From CALBPI01 sp045110335 (GTDB lineage: Bacteria > Pseudomonadota > Gammaproteobacteria > Steroidobacterales > Woeseiaceae): a stretch of 64,000 nucleotides of DNA. The stretch covers positions 124,001-188,000 of the forward strand of contig JBGCGB010000015.1 in NCBI GenBank assembly GCA_045110335.1, read 5' to 3'. Below the pieces are notes generated by a model that saw nothing but the letters and a program-made list of their open reading frames with translations, ran no database searches and was not told where the DNA came from. Numbering within the stretch: the stretch's first letter is position 1; each line of letters begins with the position of its first letter. The position numbers were made by a program, and so were the translations under genes. This document shows positions 62,626-64,000 of this stretch, one piece after another.

Positions 62626-63876
62626 TTAGTCAGACTGCAATGCCAAGACGGGATCGAGTCTGGCCGCCGATAAGGCCGGATAGACACCAAAGCCAACCGC
62701 AATGACGATGCATGTCAGAACCGCGGCGAGTATCACCACGACCGACCAGGCAACCGCCCAACCGGCGAATGCGGCAATGACATAAGCCAACACAACGCCC
62801 AGTAATACACCCAGGCCAGCACCGATCATCGCGATCACCAACGTCTCTATTAGAAACTGTCGGACCACGTCCTTTTCGCGTGCACCTAAAGCACGCAACA
62901 AACCAATTTCAGATTTACGTTCCATGACGCTGGCCAGCATGATGTTCATGATGCCGATACCGCCTACCAACAGAGAAATGCCAGCAACCGCTGACATGAC
63001 AATGGTGAAAATTCTTTGCGTCTGTTGATGCTGGGCGAGCAGCCGTGCCGGCACGGTAATCTCATAGTCATTCTGTTCGCTGTGTCTGCGACGGAGTAGA
63101 TGATCAATCGCGCCCGCACTTTCCGCTGGTGTGACACTTCCTGACAAACTAAATTTCACGGCATCCAGCTCGGAGCTTAGTGGCTCTTGTTTCAAACGGG
63201 CTAAACCGGTTTCCAGCGGCAGCAACACCTGATCACTCTCGCCACCGACTTGTCGCCCTTGGAACTCACTTTCCGAAAGTTGCTTGTCGGCTAAGACACC
63301 AATGACCTCAAGCCAGAGATGATTGACTTTGACATAGCCGCCGACGGCATCGCCGTTGGGAAACAATGATCTGGCCGCTTCGCTACCTAGTACGGCGACT
63401 TGAGCAAAGTTATTGTTCTGTTCATCGGTGAATAAGTTTCCGCGCGCAGCCTCAAGGCTGGTTAGCTCGAAATAGTCGGGGCTGACAGCGAGAACCGTGG
63501 CCCGACTTTCGCCAAATCGACTGAACAAGCTCCAGGTTCGAAACTCCCGGCTGCCCGCCCACTTCTCGACGAAGGGTAGTGTGGTGGCGGCGGCATCGGC
63601 ATCGCGAACGCTGAGACCGGAAGAATATTTTCTGACTTCTTTCAGCGCTTCGCCGTCGGCATCACGTTTTTCCAGAATGATGTTCCGTAATCCCATCCCT
63701 TCGATCATTTCCAAAGCCTGGCGTTTACCGCCTTCACTGACGGCGAGCATTGCAATGACGGCACCGACGCCGAACACCATGCCGAGTAATGTCAGTGCTG
63801 TTCTCAGTCGATGATGCGATAGTTGACCGAGTGCCTGACGCGCATCGACCCATAAGCCTTGTGACACTGCACTCAT
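62626..63876 (-). CDS. MacB-type ABC permease
   Basis: A 416-residue inner-membrane permease. It has one N-terminal helix after DARQALGQLSHHRLRTALTLLGMVFGVGAV, a large periplasmic domain and three C-terminal helices (SAVAGISLLVGGIGIMNIMLASVMERKSEIGLLRALGA). This is the MacB/FtsX permease without its ATPase, so the ATPase is encoded separately, probably upstream outside the window. Its ATG overlaps the stop of a MacA-like gene. Such complexes export macrolides, lipoproteins or peptides. Confidence 0.88.
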   Translation of the reverse strand: MSAVSQGLWVDARQALGQLSHHRLRTALTLLGMVFGVGAVIAMLAVSEGGKRQALEMIEGMGLRNIILEKRDADGEALKEVRKYSSGLSVRDADAAATTLPFVEKWAGSREFRTWSLFSRFGESRATVLAVSPDYFELTSLEAARGNLFTDEQNNNFAQVAVLGSEAARSLFPNGDAVGGYVKVNHLWLEVIGVLADKQLSESEFQGRQVGGESDQVLLPLETGLARLKQEPLSSELDAVKFSLSGSVTPAESAGAIDHLLRRRHSEQNDYEITVPARLLAQHQQTQRIFTIVMSAVAGISLLVGGIGIMNIMLASVMERKSEIGLLRALGAREKDVVRQFLIETLVIAMIGAGLGVLLGVVLAYVIAAFAGWAVAWSVVVILAAVLTCIVIAVGFGVYPALSAARLDPVLALQSD

Positions 63877-64000
63877 GCGCCATTGTCCGGATTGGTTAGT
63901 AGCACGCGCTCGCCAGGCTTAAGGCCGGAAGTGATTTCAACCAGGTCAGGGCTTCGTTGCCCGACTTGAATAACACGCCGTTCCGCACGACCCTTCTTGC
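63873..64000 (-). CDS. MacA/HlyD-type periplasmic adaptor, C-terminal end only
   Basis: Runs off the window. The last residues read GRAERRVIQVG, LVEITSGLKPGERVLLTNP, the closing beta domain of RND/MacA adaptor proteins. Its stop overlaps the permease ATG (ATGA), so the two form an operon for export across the envelope. Confidence 0.82.
   Translation of the reverse strand, partial: KKGRAERRVIQVGQRSPDLVEITSGLKPGERVLLTNPDNGA

Noticed and set aside
1..64000. tRNA, rRNA or origin of replication
   Set aside because: No cloverleaf-like sequence, rRNA core motif or DnaA-box cluster was recognised in the gaps; a dedicated scan would be needed to rule out a missed tRNA.

Overview
The window reads as the chromosome of an aerobic, Gram-negative gammaproteobacterium. 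The evidence is the dapF-DUF484-xerC-hslV-hslU-DUF971-ubiE-ubiJ-ubiB run, the hemC-hemD-hemX-hemY operon, ubiK-yifB, a glnK-amtB pair behind a sigma-54-type promoter, outer-membrane TonB-dependent receptors, and heme A/heme O synthases that imply an aa3-type oxidase. An Oar-like receptor and the moderate GC content fit a marine or environmental lineage (Woeseiaceae/Xanthomonadales-like is a guess). No rRNA, tRNA, CRISPR array or intact prophage was seen.

Layout. 1-6.8 kb: sensor kinase, LysR regulator, a degenerate isocitrate-dehydrogenase-like protein, an ornithine-cyclodeaminase-family gene broken by one amber codon, a PLP aminotransferase and an SDR. 6.8-16.1 kb: poorly known proteins (membrane-anchored helical-repeat protein, DUF2891, VOC, K+ channel), then a two-gene envelope pair (OmpA/BON protein plus a 12-repeat rod with a helix-hairpin-helix end) and a TRIC channel. 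16.1-28.2 kb: btuB under a cobalamin riboswitch, ABC exporter, AbgT transporter, a Ser/Thr kinase-HDOD fusion, a DNA glycosylase, BioY, an amino-acid permease and a DUF2799 lipoprotein. 28.2-36.2 kb: a long minus-strand housekeeping block for ubiquinone synthesis, HslUV protease, XerC and DapF. 36.2-41.9 kb: an orphan ParA ATPase facing an extended SDR and the hem operon. 42.5-50.9 kb: AmtB/PII, UbiK, YifB, a sensor kinase, cytochrome c5, and heme A and O synthases. 51-64 kb is the most accessory part: a large Oar-like receptor, an IS66 remnant, a chemoreceptor, a leucine-rich-repeat protein, two tandem RTX-like secreted paralogs, an ECF sigma/RskA anti-sigma pair with an overlapping outer-membrane barrel, and a MacB-type permease with the tail of its MacA partner.

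How genes work together. UbiE, UbiJ, UbiB and UbiK are enzymes or accessory factors of one ubiquinone pathway from two loci. HemC and HemD make uroporphyrinogen III; with CtaA and CtaB they connect tetrapyrrole synthesis to respiratory heme. GlnK gates AmtB under a likely NtrC/sigma-54 promoter. The best candidates for undescribed biology are the 27-residue-repeat rod/OmpA pair (12.5-15.1 kb), the paired RTX-like proteins beside an ECF module (58-62.5 kb), and the IDH-like protein that has lost its family's catalytic motifs (2.7-3.6 kb).
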